Below the pieces are notes generated by a model, which was given only the letters and a program-made list of their open reading frames with translations, was not told the DNA's origin and did no database searches. Positions 23,546 to 35,700 of a stretch of 64,000 bases of DNA are shown in pieces. This DNA is from Vigna angularis (taxonomy: Eukaryota; Streptophyta; Magnoliopsida; Fabales; Fabaceae): the NCBI RefSeq assembly GCF_016808095.1, contig NC_068970.1, positions 26,208,501 to 26,272,500 of the forward strand, given 5' to 3'. Each line of letters opens with the position of its first letter. The first letter of the stretch is position 1. The translations under genes were made by a program, and so were the position numbers.

Positions 23546-25110
23546 TCTAAAATTGCAAGACTACTCTTCCATAGTTCTCACCTTATGAAATGTCTTCTTC
23601 TAGACCTGTCATACCTTCTCCTTCATGGTTGACCTTACCTCCTAGAAGGACATCTACCAAGACCACTCAATGCCAACATCTTCATCTCTTCATCTTTATT
23701 TGCTTCTTCTACTTTCATTAATCGCATGGAGTCCATCTCTTTGGAGAAGCTTCATCAACTCATCATAGAGATGATCTTATTTTGAAGGAGCATCTTCAAA
23801 GAAATCTCCACCATTTGGTATCTAAAGCTTTGGTCACTATTTTGGAAGTCTAAGAGATAAGTGTCTTAAGTTCTTATCCATTTTTGTTCTTGTCATTTTC
23901 TTGTTGTTTCATCATTTCCATCATGTCTAGTATGTTGTTTGATATGTGATTATGTGTTGTATGTCTTGAAATGTTGATTCAAACTATTTGTTCTTCTTGA
24001 ATCATTCTATGTTGTGTGCTTAGAATTTCCATTTTTTGTTTGAACATGTGTAGAGTTCTAGGTATGTGTCATGGGTTTGGGTCATGTTTTGAGTCATTTT
24101 CTTTGATTTTATGATCCTATTGTTTTATCCTAAGTCTTGTATATCCATATATGTCATCACATTTTTGTTGAACTTGAAAGAAAAATTGAAAACATTGAAA
24201 ACGTCAAGCCTACCCAATTTTCAAAATTTAGTTTCAAGTGTTGTCTGCATGTCAATTTTCGTAATTTAATTGCAACCATATTAGAGGTCCAAATGATATG
24301 TACTTATAGTAGTAAATGGAAAGCTATTTGAGTCTAGTTTCCAACAAAAAAAGAATCATCTCATTTGGAACTATGTGGAGAAAATTATGGATAAAACACT
24401 CAACAAAGGTTAGTAGTTGTTCTAGAGTGTGCGCTGGTTTTCGGATTTTGATGTTTCTAGATTGAATCTAGATTTTTTTTGAGTGTATTCATACTTTTTT
24501 TAGTTCCTAAACAAGTTCTCAGTGTTAAGTTTCCATTTCTAGTTGTCAAAAAAATTATTTGATTCCTTAGGATTTCCTATATACATTACTTGATTTAGTC
24601 TTGAATTTTAGTATGAGTTGTGTAAGAAATATGATGTTTTTTTTTTGTTTTTGAAATTATATTGACAAAAATAGAAGATCCCTCTATAAGAAACAAAGTA
24701 AAAGAAGAAAATAAAAGGGACAAAAGAAGTGAAAAAAAATTATCAAAAGAAAATGACACAACAACAACATTAAGAACTCAGTTTTTGGACTTGAATTCTA
24801 GTGTAGTTTGCATTTTCCAGCAAGTGATTTAAATTGACTAATCTGTTTGGACTTGTATTCTTAGCTTTATTTTGGTTTTAATAGTCTATTATAGCACTTT
24901 TCCTTAGGGATTCCTTTTGAGTACTTACCTAATTGATAGCCTTAATTTTTTGCTTATCATTCTTATATTTCTTTGAAGTATTGTGTCATCTTACTCCATT
25001 TGAGTTTACCTTTCAAATTGTGCTTTTTTTGCTTTCATTCTTTGGCCTCTTTTCATTCATAGTTGTGAAGTGTTTTGAAAACCTTTGTGAGCTCTTTTGA
25101 ACTTCACAAC

Positions 25111-26053
25111 ATGAGTAAACATTCTCATTATTCAAGTGTTCATGGTAATAAAAGATAACCTAGAGGACTTACATCTTAGGAATGAACTTTCACAAAAAAT
25201 AAGTAAGCTAGAGAGTATGTTTACTAAATTTGTAATGGACCAAAAAGAGAAAACCTTACATAGGAAAAGAAGGTACACAAGAGAAACATCCACCTCTCCT
25301 AGTAGAAATGAGCTTCATAATAGTCACGACAATGAAAACTTCTACCATTCTAGTTTGCACGATCGTTTTTAGGATCATGATTGTTTGTATTATGAGTATA
25401 GTGAGGATGAGTTGCATTTAAGAGTTGAGAATGAAATTCCACATTTTGTTAGAGAAGTTGATCCAATGTCATACTTAGCTTGGGAAGAAAAGGTTGAAAA
25501 ACTTCATCCATTCATTATTAAGTGTAGTAAGTTTCATATAGTTTGGTTGTGTTCTTCTAAATTTGTGAGACATGCATATGATTGGTGGCATCAAAGGCAA
25601 AATGATGTTAAAAATGGTATAAAATCACCAATTAGAGATTGGAATGATCTAAGAGCATGCATGAGAAGAAAATTTGTTCCACATTTTCTAAAGAAAAATC
25701 AAGAGCTCAAACATGAAAAGAAAGAACTCATGGTGAGAGATAGAGAAAATAGTAGAACTGAAATGAAGTTCTTTCATAAAGGAAAAGTTTAGAATCTCTT
25801 GAGGGATAATGAAAGAATAGATATTGAAAGAAAGAAAAAGGTGCAAAGACAGCTAGCTAGGAAAGAAAAAGAGAAAGAAGCTTTAAAAGCTAGAGAAGAG
25901 GAACTCCTAAGAGTAAGGAGGAAGCTATAAAGGAAAGGGAGGAGAGAAAAAAGAGAGAGAAAGAAGAGAAAGGAAGGAGAAAGAAAGAGAAGAGACTAAT
26001 ACAAGATAAAAGGAGAAGGAAGAAATCTTACTCAAAGAAAAAATGTTACTCAA
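25111..26053 (+). pseudogene. Gypsy Gag, N-terminal and core part (degenerate)
   Basis: Starts MSKHSHYSSVHG at 25111, then breaks. The frame reopens at 25136-25372 with a coiled-coil-like start (LRNELSQKISKLESMFTKFV) and at 25385-25792, which carries the retrotransposon Gag core: DPMSYLAWEEKVEKLHPF, FVRHAYDWWHQRQND and RDWNDLRACMRRKFVPHFLK. After the stop at 25790 come about 250 bp of Lys/Glu-rich codons with further stops. Compared with intact plant Gypsy gag it lacks a continuous frame. The protein would have formed the virus-like particle of the element. Confidence 0.8.
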
Positions 26054-26061
26054 TGCATCTC

Positions 26062-27589
26062 TGGGGCTGGGCAAAAATAACTGATCTGTACTGTACTATA
26101 GTTAACTATACTATATTATACTTAAAAAACCTGATCCACTTTTATTAAAAGTTCAGTATACTATTTTATGGTTTAGTTTTTAAAAACTGAACTTATAACA
26201 GTTTCGGTTCAGTTAACTGTCAGAATTGTATCTACTCTTTTCTCTTCTCTAGTTCTCGTTCAACTGCTCCGTCTTGCTAAGAAAACGTTATTTAATAATA
26301 AAATATTAATAAAAGAAACCGTTCAAATAAAAAATTAATAATGAATTTTTTAAGACAAAATTTTTTTATCACAAATTTTTATATTTTTTTATCAATAAAC
26401 ATATATTACTTTTTAAATAATATTATTTTAAGTAATAAAAGTAAAATATATTTTTTTAAATTTAATTTTATTAAATGATTAAGTAATATAAATCATAAAA
26501 AAAGACTATATAAAAAAAATAATACTTTAAATATATTATATTCTTTAACATATTATTAAATATGTAAAAATATGTTAAAAATACTTTTAATGATATTAAA
26601 ATGTGTGTAAGCGCACACACTAAAATAACTATTTATTTTGAAAATCAACTTACTTTAAAATAAATATTAATATTATTATTTTTAAATGATAGTATTTTAC
26701 ATACTAAAACTAAAATATATTTTTTAACGTTAAATTTTATTAAATGAATATATAATGAAATATCATAAAAAAAATAGTAATGTAGCAAAAATAATTAATA
26801 TTATAGAAATATCAAATGACAAAAAAATTAACAAAGGTTTATTAAGAGTAATTTTTCTAGTATCATCTTTTATTATATTATAATAATTAATAAATATTAG
26901 TTTAATTTTTACATAATAAAATATAAATAATAAATAATTGATTAATAAAACAATTTTACGAGGGAACAAAATAAATATAAATAAAAAATTATTTTAAAAT
27001 AAAATAAGTAGATAAAAAGATAAAATAAATTATATACACATATAAAACAAAAAAATATAAATAAAAATTAAAAAAATAAATATAAAAGTAAAATAATATT
27101 CATGAAAAAATAAATATAAATAAAAAATAAAATAAAATAAATAAATAAATAAATAATAAAGTAATTTCCATACACATATAATAATAAAAGAAATATAAAT
27201 AAAATAGAAAATAATAATATCAAATAATTAAAAAGTTAATTTGTAAGACACTTATGAATAAAATAAAATAAATATTAAAATAAATTTCAATTAAAAAGAA
27301 CATGTATTGTTATACTATTTAGTTTAAAAACTAGTACAATTCAGTTTAAAAACTAGTACAATTCAGTTTAAAATTAGTATAATTCAGTCTAAAATTAGTA
27401 TAGTTAGTAGTTCAGTTTAGTTTATATTGTAGTTTAGTACAATTTAGTATAGTTCAGTTCAGTCCAGTTTGATAAAACAAAAAACAGTTCAGTTCAGTTT
27501 GTCTGAACTGTTTTATAGCTCAGTTCAATTTAGACAAATTAGTTTTTAGTTGTAATACAGTGCAGTTCAGTTCTATTTACTCACCCCTA
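26062..27589. mobile_element. Non-autonomous hAT element inserted in Gypsy gag
   Basis: The insertion is flanked by the 8-bp duplication TGCATCTC (26054-26061 and 27590-27597). The ends are TGGGGCTGGGCAAA on the left and, inverted, TAGGGGTGAGTAAA on the right, a typical plant hAT terminus with a one-base gap. Subterminal zones are filled with GTTCAGTT/AACTGAAC motifs. The centre is extremely AT-rich (A/T runs and ATAAAT-type repeats at 26990-27240). No transposase is encoded. Confidence 0.85.
27300..27560. repeat. Short AT-rich direct repeats in the hAT subterminal region
   Basis: Repeats of about 20-27 bp built on TTTAAAAACTAGTACAATTCAG and degenerate versions, followed by clustered (A)GTTCAGTT motifs and their inverse GTCTGAACTG. 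They lie next to the right terminus of the hAT element and are plausible transposase-binding repeats (inferred). Confidence 0.7.
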
Positions 27590-27597
27590 TGCATCTC

Positions 27598-28339
27598 CTA
27601 CTCTTCCAATCATAACTGAGTCAAGAGTTTTAAAGGGAGTTTTCCAATCTTTGAATTCTTATCATTTTATTAATGTTTCTCATTTCTTGATTCAAACATT
27701 TACTTTCGAGATGCTTTTACCTCCACTTTCACTCCCCTTTAATTTTAACTCCTCCATAACATTTGAAAAATATCTTTGAGTTTTTGTTGCGTAACAAGTT
27801 ACAAATAACTCAAGGTGAACAAAAAGATTTTTGTAAATTTGGTCTTATTACTTTAAAAAAAATCTAAAGAAGATAGAACAAGAGATGTTCAATGCTTCGA
27901 GTGTTTTGAGAGAGGGAACATTTCTTTTGAATGTCCTTCCAAAGGAACGTTACTTTTAAAAGATCAACACACTAGAAGCGTAGATAACTCTTATTCTTCA
28001 CCTAGTGAAGAAAAAGTTTTAGATTCTATGGAAAACAAAATTCCTAAAGAAAATATTTTCAAAAATAAAAGACCTTATTTCTTTCTTCTTTTGTATATGC
28101 TTTTATCATTATACCAACTTCTTGAAATAAAGGCCAACAATCTTTTTTCATTAAACCTTTTCCAAAAATAAAAGACATTTTTTCTTTGTGTTTTTTGTTT
28201 AGGTCTATTTTTTTTTAATAATACTCCTATTTACTATTTTTTGTAGGTACATTTTTATTTAGGAGGAGATCATTAAACTAAAGTTGTGCTTCCTCAAATA
28301 TTTTTCTTATTTGAAGACAAATCATTTTTTAAAAGGGAG
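27598..28339 (+). pseudogene. Gypsy Gag C-terminal zinc-knuckle region and 3' end
   Basis: At 27893-27934 the codons read CFECFERGNISFECP, a CCHC knuckle in which His is replaced by Asn. The frame continues with acidic text and stops by about 28,100. The 3' non-coding sequence ends with a Phe-Glu-Asp-like phrase (TTTGAAGACAAATC) and the polypurine tract at 28331, as in plant Gypsy elements, but with no pol between. Confidence 0.7.
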
Positions 28340-28502
28340 TGTATGATGAAATCCATCTTGAGAACTAAATGAAGATCCATCAAGGGAGCATAAACTTAAG
28401 TTAAGGCTAGGAGATTGAAAGAAAAAAAAGACTTTTAAGTTTGTTCTGCATCAATGGAAGAAGAAAAAGAAAAAAGATGCGAGATCCATCAAGAGAGCAT
28501 CA

Positions 28503-28692
28503 ATGAAAAATATTATAAGTCAAATGAATGATTCAATTAAAAGTTTGTGCAATGATTTAGATGAACTCACTGCTAAGAGAGATTAAATTCATGATCAAGT
28601 TATTTGCCTAAAAATTAGGCTTGAGAAAGTTGAAGTTAATGAAGTAATCGCTAAAAATATAAAAAAGGCTTAATCTATTAACAATACAGCAT
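28503..28692 (+). pseudogene. Degenerate genomic copy of KIN12 exon 23 end plus intron edge
   Basis: This stretch aligns with 40430-40632 inside the kinesin gene. Shared blocks include TTCAATTAAAAG, GATGAACTCACT, TTTGCCTAAAA(A/G)TTAGGCTTGA and TAATGAAG(T/C)AAT. Over a 69-bp sample (28514-28582) I count about 55 identities. A TAA stop replaces a Gln codon. The splice donor is deleted, yet similarity resumes in intron sequence (TAATCTATTAA(C/T)AAT(A/G)CAGCAT). The copy is therefore DNA-derived, not a retrocopy of spliced mRNA. It lies between the Gypsy 3' end and the intact kinesin gene, in the same orientation. Confidence 0.9.
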
Positions 28693-29738
28693 GTTATATT
28701 TTACTAAATCATTTTTGTGTGTAAAAGTTAAAATAATTATTATGTAATTAATATATTTTAATTACTTATAAAATATTTAAGTCAAATTAAAATTTTAAAA
28801 TTAGTGTCTAAGAATAATTTTAGACAAATAATCATATTCCTCTTTGTTGGTTACAAATTATCCAATATTTTATTTTTCAAAAATTAAATTTTAATCAACA
28901 TCATATTTTATAAATGTTTTGAAATTTTATATAATAAATATATTACAATCATATGTTAAAAATAAAATTATATAATAAATATATAATACTTTTCTTATAA
29001 AAATTAGAAAAATACATTGATGAATATTTACTTTTAATCACATTAGTATTTAAATTTATATAACAAAATTAAGTGAATGTGAGACACTTAATTTAATGTA
29101 CATTTATAAATCTTTACAAATAGTTCATAATTGTTTAGCGTTTCAATTATATAACAATGAACCATTGGCCCAATACATGTCACCTCTCTCAGGAAGAAGC
29201 ATGTAGCCGTTAAATTTTTGAATTTCCTTGTAATTAAGAACCCACTTAAATGACCAAAAAGCCCTCGTATTTCAAATCCCCAAACCGCGAATGCCTTAAC
29301 TTTTACACATTTTTGAATTCTGGATCCAATCTCAACCGTTCACTCCAAAGACCCTTCTCCTTACATCGATTTCAAGTGGGATTTTCAAATCAGTCGAAAC
29401 CTCACAGCAACAATAGCTTGAGTTAGTGAGTGAGTGAGAGAAAGAGAGAGAGTGCGTGTCTGCAAATGATTGACTTGGATCTATGTTGAACTTCAACCTT
29501 GCAGTTCAATCTGAAATCCCGAGCAACACCACGCCGAACTAAGATTGAAGCAACCTAACAAGAACCGAAGCAATTTCAGCACTGCTCAAATTTTTCGCTT
29601 CGGAATCTTGTTCTGCAACTCTTCCGTCAGGTCCTGCAAATTTCCAATTCCTTTCACGATTTTGAACACGCTTTCTTTTCTTTAAATAAATTATTTTTGG
29701 CGTCATGCTTGATTTTTCATTTTTTATTATGCCATAGA
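28693..29738 (+). promoter_or_regulatory. Upstream region and 5' UTR of KIN12, with MSA-like motifs
   Basis: AT-rich to about 29,150, then gene-like. A close match to the inverse mitosis-specific activator consensus (TRRCCGTTRGR) is TAGCCGTTAAA at 29205-29215. A second core CCGTT is at 29336-29340. MSA motifs bind MYB3R factors and drive G2/M expression of plant cytokinesis genes. A GT at 29631 (after CTTCCGTCAG) and an AG at 29736-29737 suggest a 5' UTR intron of about 107 bp ending one base before the start codon. Confidence 0.5.
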
Positions 29739-32700
29739 ATGCTGAGGGATTTCAAACTCCCACGCCGAAACCCTGGAAAACACGAAGAACCCGAGAATGT
29801 GGATCCTTTGGATTCATCCACCACGGTTCAGAGGCACGGGGATGGTTCAAGACCTCCATTGAACACAATTCAGGAACCCGATGCGCATTGCGTGAGCAAG
29901 ATTGAGAGGACTCCTTCGAAGGCCAACAACAAAGGTCGCGGAGGAGCCGAGCTTCGCACGCCAGATAAGCACGGGGGAGGAAGCATGCTATGGAAACACC
30001 GGTTCGGCTGGAATCACAAGAACGACGCCGTTTCCTCGTTTGGTGATGATAAGAGAGGATATGTTGTTGGGAATGTGACTCCTCGCGTGCCTCGCACTGT
30101 GGGGAGAGCTTCTTCGAGTGTCACGGCTTGTTCCGAGAGCAATTCCACGCAGAGCACTCCGACTAAGAGTGTGACTAAGCCCCCGAGCTCAAGTGTTCGG
30201 AGCAAGGCTGATGGAGGTGGCTTCAGTGCTCGTTTGGGGAACTATGCTGCATTGTACAAAGGGGTTCCCAGTTCGGCTTGCATGGCTCCCACGGTTGTTA
30301 ACACGGTCGAAGTGCCTCACTTTGATCTCAAGGAAGATTCTTCGTTTTGGATTAACCACAATGTACAGGTGAGTGATCCAGATATCTCTCCAATTCAGCT
30401 GATTTATTTCGATGACTGGGTTTGTTTAGTTCTGGTGTTTTTTTTTTTTTTTTTTTTTTTTTTGTGATTTGTGGTTTGAATTTTCGTTATGTACAGGTTA
30501 TTATTCGTGTTCGTCCTCTCAATAGCATGGAGCGATGTACACAAGGGTATAACAGATGCCTGAAGCAAGAAAGCTCTCAGAGCATTAGTTGGATTGGGCA
30601 CCAGGAAAACCGGTTCACCTTTGACCATGTTGCGTGTGAAACCATAGACCAGGTGTGGTTTCATTGAAATGACTTTTTTGAGGTGCTAATTTCTTGTTGA
30701 GAAGGAGTTGTTAATTGTGTCTCTGGTTTCTGGCTGTGTAGGAAATGATTTTCAGATTGGCTGGTCTTCCAATGGTAGAGAACTGCCTCTCAGGGTATAA
30801 TAGTTGTATGTTTGCTTACGGACAGGTAACATCCTGAACTTAGCCACAATTATAGAAACTTGTAGTGTATGAACTGAAATGGATGAGCTTAGAAAAAGAA
30901 ACGAGCTAAAAACAGAAAATAGCAACGTTGCAAACAAGATAACTCGTTTTCTACCATTCTGTCCCCAAGGCATACCTAACCAATTCCTCACCGATTTCCC
31001 GTTCCCGCTTCTTCTACTCTATCCCCTACCCTATAATACAAACACGTCCTTCACTGTCTTTCCCACACTCCGATGACCTATTGCCATGTACATCTGTTAT
31101 GCTTATCACCAAATCTGTGTTTGCATTTCCATGCTTAGCCCATTGTTCTCAGCCCCTCTTCTTTCTTTCTACCCCTCCTCTTATAAACATGGATTTAAGG
31201 CTCAACATTTGTCATTATCTATTTTTTTTTTCTGTTAATAAAGCATTTGTCATTATCTTTTCTGAACATTGCTTGTCCTAATAAAGCAAAGAAAAATTAA
31301 AGGATTTTTTCACAGCATAACAGATTTTTATGCACATGTTCCAATCTATTGCTAATCGGATAATCTTATGATTTTAAATTAGAAAACGAATTTGGTTGGC
31401 TCGCTCCTTAGTTTTCCCATTATCAAACAGTGACAGTTAACTCCCAAGTTTTCATATATCATAATCAGGAGCTTCAGTTCGTCACTGCCTTTGGATTTTT
31501 GTCAATAAGAATATGTACGTTTCTATGAATTAGGAATCATAAAAAGCCTAACACAACTAACATTTTAAAGCGTTTTTATGAAGAAATTTAGCTCTCTGTG
31601 CAGTATAGGGATCATTTATCAAAAACTAAGTTGTAAATTCTGTCATCCGTTGGGAGATTGTATTGCTGTGTTTTAGTACAAGATAGTTAGAAATGGACAG
31701 TAAAGTGACATCTTTTAACTGTAAGGTGATGGACGACTCTTTTAATTTTGCAGACAGGAAGTGGGAAAACATATACAATGCTCGGTGAAATTGAGGATCT
31801 AGATGTGAAGCCTAGTCCCCATCGTGGAATGACACCACGCATATTTGAGTTTTTGTTTGCCAGGATCCAAGCTGTAAATTCATTAATCTTTCATAGCTAA
31901 TTCAGCTTTTTATATATAAGAGTCCAATTTCTGTAGTCAATGTTGATCAATTAATCAATATCTCTGTTTTTTTATGTTTTACATTTGTTCTCTGAATCAA
32001 ATTTCCAGGAAGAGGAAAGCCGAAGAGATGAGAACTTAAAATACAATTGCAAGTGTTCTTTCTTGGAGATTTACAACGAACAAATTACCGATCTACTTGA
32101 TCCCTCCTCTACTAATTTGCTGGTAGGTGTAGTTTTTTCACTCATGAGATGACTGTCAAAGCATTTTTTATTATTTCTCAATGCTCCTTTTTTTCTTAAT
32201 AGCTGCGTGAGGATGTCAAGAAGGGTGTTTATGTTGAAAATTTATCTGAGTTCGAGGTTCAAAGTGTGAGTGACATTATAAGGCTTCTAATTCAGGTACA
32301 TCTATGGGACCATCTTGTTCATTTTAAGGAATCCCCAAACAACTCCCTCCCTATCTTTGTTATTTAAATCAAATACATATTTACTCTGAATGCACTTTCG
32401 TCCATTAAGTTGTCATTTCTGACATGTAGGGTTCTGCAAATAGAAAAGTTGCAGCAACAAATATGAATAGAGAGAGCAGTAGGTCCCATAGTGTTTTTAC
32501 GTGTGTAATTGAGAGCACATGGGAAAAGGATTCTACAGCTAATTATCGTTTTGCAAGGTTAAACCTAGTTGATCTAGCTGGTTCAGAAAGGTATGCATTA
32601 ACTTATGGTGTTGATTGGACCAATTGTATCTTGGGAATTGGATGATATAAGTGCATGTATACTAACAGAGTTATCATTATTATATATAACAGACAGAAGA

Positions 32701-35700
32701 CTTCTGGTGCTGAGGGTGAGCGTTTGAAAGAAGCGGCTAATATCAATAAATCATTATCTACCTTGGGGTATTATGATCTTGCCACATAAGTATTTCAAAT
32801 TGTCATATTTGTTCTTTCTCATTAAGTAACTAGTATTCTCTAATCATTCTTGCAGTCATGTTATTATGATATTAGTGGATGTGGCAAATGGGAAGCAGAG
32901 GCATATCCCTTATAGAGACTCCAGACTAACGTTTCTTCTTCAGGTTGATTTATGTGCTGGTTTCCGTTAAATCATTAGTCTCAGGGTTCTTCTTTATTCA
33001 TCACTATTTGGCATAAAATGCAGGACTCTCTTGGTGGAAACTCGAAAACAATGATCATTGCCAATGTCAGCCCTTCTATCTGGTCTGTTCATTTTATCTG
33101 GAACTATATTTCCTTTATCTAAATTTACAACTTGCCGTAGAAGCTTGATGGGGCTTACCCATTTCACTTTTGCAGTTGTGCCACAGAAACGTTGAATACA
33201 CTTAAATTTGCTCAGAGAGCAAAACTTATACAAAATAATGTGAGGGCATATCTAAATTCGTCTGAATTGAAGGAATGAATCTCATCAACCTATCACCCCT
33301 ATTCATTCTGTATCTTTTTATTGTAGGCTGTGGTGAATGAAGATTCTACTGGGGATGTAATAGCTTTACAGCATCAAATCCGGCTTTTGAAGGTGGTATC
33401 AGTTATTTCTGATAGTATTAGCTTTGAGTGAGTTGATACTTTAACTTAAAAGGTAAAATTTTGGTGCAGGAGGAGCTTTCTACCCTCAAACGGCATCAGA
33501 ATGTCTCCAGGTCTTTGTCATTTTCTTTGGCTTCTGTCAGAGATATAAAACAATCACTAGAACTAGAAGACTGTTTTCTAGAAAATGAAACTGACTTGGT
33601 TGACCAATGTGAAGAAAATATGTCTGATTGTGAATCCAAGGGCATCAGAATGTCCCACAAACAGGTATACCAGCTTTCCTATGTTAATGATAGCCAGTGG
33701 GATGACAATTTATGTTTAAAGATTGAACCAATATTTCTATTATTTTTATGGCTTGTTCCTTCAAGATTTAAGGAATTAAGGACTTCTTTATAATTAATAA
33801 TTTCTTTTCTAAGAGATTATTGCCCCAAGTAAAATGAAAAGTTATGACTATGCTGTTAGATTTTGTGGGAGAGTGAGCCTTAGTGGAATGGAAAGGCTAT
33901 GCCTTAGGATTTTTCCTAAGTTTTAGCTATGGAAATATCCTTTATATCAGGTCCTCCATCTATCCCTCATGATGGAATGCTTATGCATTAACCTACCTAT
34001 GGCTAAGAAACATCCAAAACTAGTCTTCCAAAGTTATACAGTTGTTAGCTTAGCATCTCCGTACAATATAGTTTTTTCCCCACACCTTCATATATTTATA
34101 TGTTCAAAATCATTTGTGGCTCAGTTAAAATCATTGGAGACAACTCTTGCTGGTTCTTTGAGAAGAGAACGGATGGCAGAAATTTCTATCAAGCAACTTG
34201 AAGCTGAAATTGAACAATTAAACCATTTGGTAGTTCTCTTATGAGGTCTTTTTTCTATTGGAGTTAATATTTCAACTGTCTTCAGTCTTTATCTATGAAT
34301 CTGCTGTCACTCAGGTTCGTCAAAGAGAAGAGGACACTAGGAGTTGCAAAATGATGCTTAGGTTTCGTGAAGACAAAATTCGTAGACTAGAATCCCGACT
34401 AGATGGTTCCATTCCTACAGACACGTTTTTGCGGGAAGAGAATAAAAGGCTTTCTGAGGAAAATCAGATACTTCAGGGAAAACTTGATCGAAATCCTGAA
34501 GTTACTCGGTTTGCTGTAGAGAATATCAGGCTTCTAGACCAACTTAGAAGGTAATGTATCTTTTCTAACCAAGACTGTCATTATGAAATATTCTCTCCTT
34601 TTAGCAGCTCCTTACAACTACTTGTACAGATATCAAGAGTTTTATGAAGAAGGGGAGAGAGATATTCTTTTAGCCGAAGTGTCTTCTCTGAGGGAACAAG
34701 TATTTGTGCTTCTAGAATTTAATACATAAATAATTTCCATTCTAGATTCCTTGTTTTTAAGATTTTACGATTGAAAAACCTTTGCTCTGTAGTTGCTTCA
34801 ATATCATGGAAGAAACTCCATTCAGCGTAGTTCAATTCACGACACTCAACCTCAGGTCAGTCTACAATTACCTGAAACAGTTTATGATTTTCATCTATTG
34901 AACATTTCATTCCTTTTTGCATGTTAGAGCAATGTTTGCTGAAATTGTGTTTCTAAACCAGACCAATGTCATTATTTGTACTAGTATGGTATGACATACA
35001 GTCATCATTACAATAGTGATCACCAATAACTGTTAATCCTTCCTGTAAAATGCAATGTATATCTAACAATTTATTTTTACCGCTGGTGCAGGAAGCTCAG
35101 TGCTGCAAGAAAGAGAACAGTTCTTTTGATCAAGAGGTTTTATTCCTTCATAGCATAATATAAACTTTTCTTCCCAACAGAATAATTATGTGAGACCACT
35201 TCTTTTAATGGCTTGCAGCTAAGAAACACCCTTGATGAGTTACAGGAATGCAGGCGTAATTTAAATTATTGCTTAGAGGAGAATGCAAAACTCAGTAGGT
35301 ATAATTTTTGTGCTGTTGTTGAAGTTCATTTGGTTGTATGCAGACAAATAGGAGCTCCAAATTTCGTTGCTGTAAAAATGCTAATGTTTTTGCATTGCAT
35401 ATTTATACAGGGAAATAGACTCTCTTCAATCAATGTTAAGCAGCACAACTGCTGCTACAAAGGTAGTTTTGTTATTCTGATTTAACATATATTCATTTTT
35501 GTCTTTACCATACATTGTACAAATCAGTAGGAAAATGTGAATGCTGTTTTTGTACGGTCTTTCCTTCTACAAAAATTATTGTCCTTTACTACCCCTTTCT
35601 ATGTATGAAATTTGCGTCATATGAAATGAAGTATCTTTTTATCATTATTGTTTTACAGGCTTCTACAAAAGGACCATTTTGTGATACTCAGGCAGTTCCA

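Larger units (their letters stand above)
23560..28500 (+). mobile_element. Gag-only Gypsy-type LTR retrotransposon derivative (interrupted)
   Basis: A candidate 5' LTR ends ...CCACCA at 23813, followed after two bases by a tRNA-Met-type primer site TGGTATCTAAAGC (23816-23828). A leader of about 1.3 kb precedes gag (from ATG at 25111). Retrotransposon Gag text follows (25385-25792, including DPMSYLAWEEKVEKL and RDWNDLRACMRRKFVP), then a Lys/Glu-rich tract, a zinc knuckle at 27893-27934, and a polypurine tract AAAAGGGAG at 28331-28339 followed by TG, the likely start of a 3' LTR. No protease, reverse transcriptase or integrase lies between gag and the polypurine tract. A hAT element (26062-27589) splits the gag. 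The left part of the 5' LTR cannot be delimited from the Copia debris. Confidence 0.65.

Noticed and set aside
23640..23760. Minus-strand text resembling further Copia Gag (NKDEEMKMLALSG)
   Set aside because: It overlaps the presumed 5' LTR end of the Gypsy element, is not continuous with the 23427-23014 frame, and is short enough to be chance.
29697..29738. Upstream in-frame extension of the kinesin ORF
   Set aside because: The extension starts at a TTG, not ATG, and lies in a likely 5' UTR intron with an acceptor AG at 29736-29737. The ATG at 29739 is preferred.
30404..30664. Minus-strand ORF and plus-strand ORF across a T run
   Set aside because: Created by a poly-T tract in intron 1 of the kinesin gene and antisense to exon 2.
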